DNA of 6,811 nucleotides from Alphaproteobacteria bacterium (GTDB lineage: Bacteria > Pseudomonadota > Alphaproteobacteria > Rhodobacterales > Rhodobacteraceae). The notes under the pieces are model-generated. The model was not told where the DNA came from. It saw only the letters and a program-made list of their open reading frames with translations, and searched no databases. The position numbers and the translations under genes were made by a program. The DNA lies in contig JAUHZL010000163.1 in the NCBI GenBank assembly GCA_030425945.1, positions 1-6,811 of the forward strand, given 5' to 3'. This document shows positions 5,757 to 6,811 of this stretch, piece after piece (the first letter of the stretch is position 1; each line of letters begins with the position of its first letter).

Positions 5757-6734
5757 TCAGACCAGACAGGCTGCGGCAAGAAACAGCGCGGCCAGCAAGC
5801 CGGCATCCCGGTTCGAGCGGAACAGGTGCAGGCAGACCTCGGGCGCGTCGATGTCGAGCTTACGCAACTGCCACGCGAGGTGCCAGCCCATGGCCCAGGC
5901 CGCGCCGAGACCCAGCACAAGGGCCAGCGGGTTGCCGAGCGGCACCAGCGCCCAGAGCACGGCCCCCGCCAGCAGCAGCACGGTCGCCACCAGAAAGCGC
6001 ATCAGCCAGCGCGGCGTGTTCGCGTCGAACAGCCGGGCCGTGGATTTGACCCCGATCAGTGCGTCGTCTTCCTTGTCCTGGTGCGCGTAGATCGTGTCGT
6101 AGAACAGCGTCCACGCGATCCCGGCAAGGTAGAGCAGCAGCGAGGGACCGCCGATCCGTCCGGTCTCGGCCGTGTAGGCCAGCAACGCGCCCCAGTTGAA
6201 CGCGAGACCGAGGAAGACCTGCGGCCACCAGGTGAACCGCTTCGCAAAGGGATAGACCGCGACCAGCGCCAGCGAGCCGATGCCCATCAGGATCGCGGGC
6301 AGGTTGAAGGTCAGCAGGATGCCGAAGGCGACGAGGGATTGCAGCACCATCCAGACGAGCGCGCCCTTCACGGTGACCTGCCCGGAGGGAATCGGCCGCG
6401 ACCGGGTTCGCGCCACGCTGCCGTCGAAGTCGCGGTCGGTGATGTCGTTCCACGTGCAGCCCGCCCCCCGCATAAGGACCGCCCCGATGGCGCAGCCGAC
6501 GACCAGCCAGAGCGTGCCGAGGTCCGGTCCGCCGGTCTCGGCCGCCCCGAGCGCGGCGCCCCACCAGCACGGCAGCAGCAGCAGCCACGTCCCGATCGGC
6601 CGGTCCGCGCGGCTGAGGCGCAGGTACGGGCGGCTCCACGCCGGGGCCCGGGTATCGACCCAGTTCTGCGACACTGCATCGGCGACGGCTCCCGCGACCG
6701 GGCTCCCGTCTGGCGTTCCGCTCTTGCTCGTCAT
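5757..6734 (-). CDS. ubiA: 4-hydroxybenzoate polyprenyltransferase UbiA
   Basis: This integral membrane enzyme attaches the polyprenyl tail to 4-hydroxybenzoate, the first membrane-bound step of ubiquinone synthesis. The 325-residue length fits the family, slightly long because of a ~35-residue polar N-terminus. The first Asp-rich motif is NDITDRDFD (96-104), followed by RTRSRPIPSG; the second is YDTIYAHQDKEDD (212-224). These bind the Mg-polyprenyl diphosphate. Hydrophobic helices fill the remainder (for example about 48-64, 75-91, 126-160, 170-190, 197-211, 245-285, 309-325). The 4-hydroxybenzoate type is favoured over heme O synthase or menaquinone MenA by NDITDRDFD and the RLSRADRPIGTWLLLLPCWW opening. 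ATG 6734 has GAGG 8 nt upstream (6743-6746); the open frame extends to the window edge but overlaps the divergent gene starting at 6747. It is probably first in a transcript with the two downstream minus-strand genes. Confidence 0.96.
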   Translation of the reverse strand: MTSKSGTPDGSPVAGAVADAVSQNWVDTRAPAWSRPYLRLSRADRPIGTWLLLLPCWWGAALGAAETGGPDLGTLWLVVGCAIGAVLMRGAGCTWNDITDRDFDGSVARTRSRPIPSGQVTVKGALVWMVLQSLVAFGILLTFNLPAILMGIGSLALVAVYPFAKRFTWWPQVFLGLAFNWGALLAYTAETGRIGGPSLLLYLAGIAWTLFYDTIYAHQDKEDDALIGVKSTARLFDANTPRWLMRFLVATVLLLAGAVLWALVPLGNPLALVLGLGAAWAMGWHLAWQLRKLDIDAPEVCLHLFRSNRDAGLLAALFLAAACLV

Positions 6735-6742
6735 AGATACTG

Positions 6743-6746
6743 CCTC
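6743..6746 (-). promoter_or_regulatory. Ribosome binding site of ubiA
   Basis: GAGG on the minus strand, 8 nt before ATG 6734. It sits directly against the ATG (6747) of the divergent plus-strand gene, so the ubiA leader must be transcribed from inside that gene. Confidence 0.6.
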
Positions 6747-6811
6747 ATGGCCGCCCCGAAGATCAGGATGCATGTACCGGATGCCCTCCACAAAGGGCAA
6801 ACGGTCCATCT
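6747..6811 (+). CDS. rsmE: Probable 16S rRNA (uracil-1498-N3)-methyltransferase RsmE, N-terminal fragment
   Basis: Only 21 codons are visible (MAAPKIRMHVPDALHKGQTVH) before the right edge. The pattern K-I-R-hydrophobic-x-V, then a polar/Pro segment, L, GQ and a hydrophobic residue matches the N-terminal PUA-like strand of alphaproteobacterial RsmE as I remember it, and rsmE is, from memory, often next to ubiA in Rhodobacterales. RsmE methylates U1498 in the decoding region of the small ribosomal subunit. ATG 6747 keeps the KIR strand; a second in-frame ATG at 6768 would remove it. No good ribosome site precedes 6747. The fragment is short, so the call rests on a weak match plus context; the SPOUT catalytic domain lies outside the window. 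Confidence 0.62.
   Translation, partial: MAAPKIRMHVPDALHKGQTVH

Noticed and set aside
6735..6809. 25-codon upstream extension of UbiA to an ATG at 6809
   Set aside because: It has no hydrophobic or family-like character, overlaps the divergent rsmE-like start, and the ATG at 6734 has a normally spaced GAGG.

Overview
The window looks like chromosomal DNA from an alphaproteobacterium, most likely of the Rhodobacterales/Rhodobacteraceae. The coding DNA is very GC-rich with G/C at most third codon positions. The GlnK, class A penicillin-binding protein (PBP) and UbiA sequences resemble what I remember of that group. It reads as core housekeeping sequence: I see no transposase, phage, tRNA, rRNA or CRISPR signal. 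The taxonomic call is inference from sequence style, not from a search.

Layout, left to right. Positions 1-598 (minus strand) hold a nitrogen-sensing operon: glnK (PII signal protein, GTG start) followed after a short gap by the N-terminal part of amtB (ammonium channel), which runs off the left edge. Positions 599-882 are a non-coding divergent region. Its AT-rich core (about 711-772) has phased A/T tracts and a direct TTGCAC repeat, and an orphan Shine-Dalgarno sequence lies further right. Positions 883-3408 (plus) encode a bifunctional class A PBP with a long Pro/Arg-rich cytoplasmic tail, one membrane anchor, a GT51 glycosyltransferase domain and a transpeptidase domain.

Converging on it, with only 18 bp between the stop codons, is a minus-strand run: ubiA (5757-6734), then a large inner-membrane-anchored BON-like/OmpA protein (3753-5693), then a small membrane coiled-coil protein (3427-3756) that overlaps the OmpA gene by ATGA. 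At the right edge a plus-strand gene begins at 6747. From its N-terminus it is probably rsmE (16S rRNA m3U1498 methyltransferase). Its ATG lies only 12 bp from the ubiA ATG.

Functionally, glnK-amtB senses and imports ammonium. The PBP polymerises and cross-links peptidoglycan, and the OmpA-type protein is predicted to bind it, so the centre of the window is about the cell envelope. UbiA makes the membrane-bound ubiquinone precursor. I found no convincing new multi-gene system. The items most worth a second look are the three tandem BON-like units in the OmpA protein, its translationally coupled coiled-coil partner, the very tight ubiA/rsmE divergence, and the unusual glnK/PBP intergenic region.
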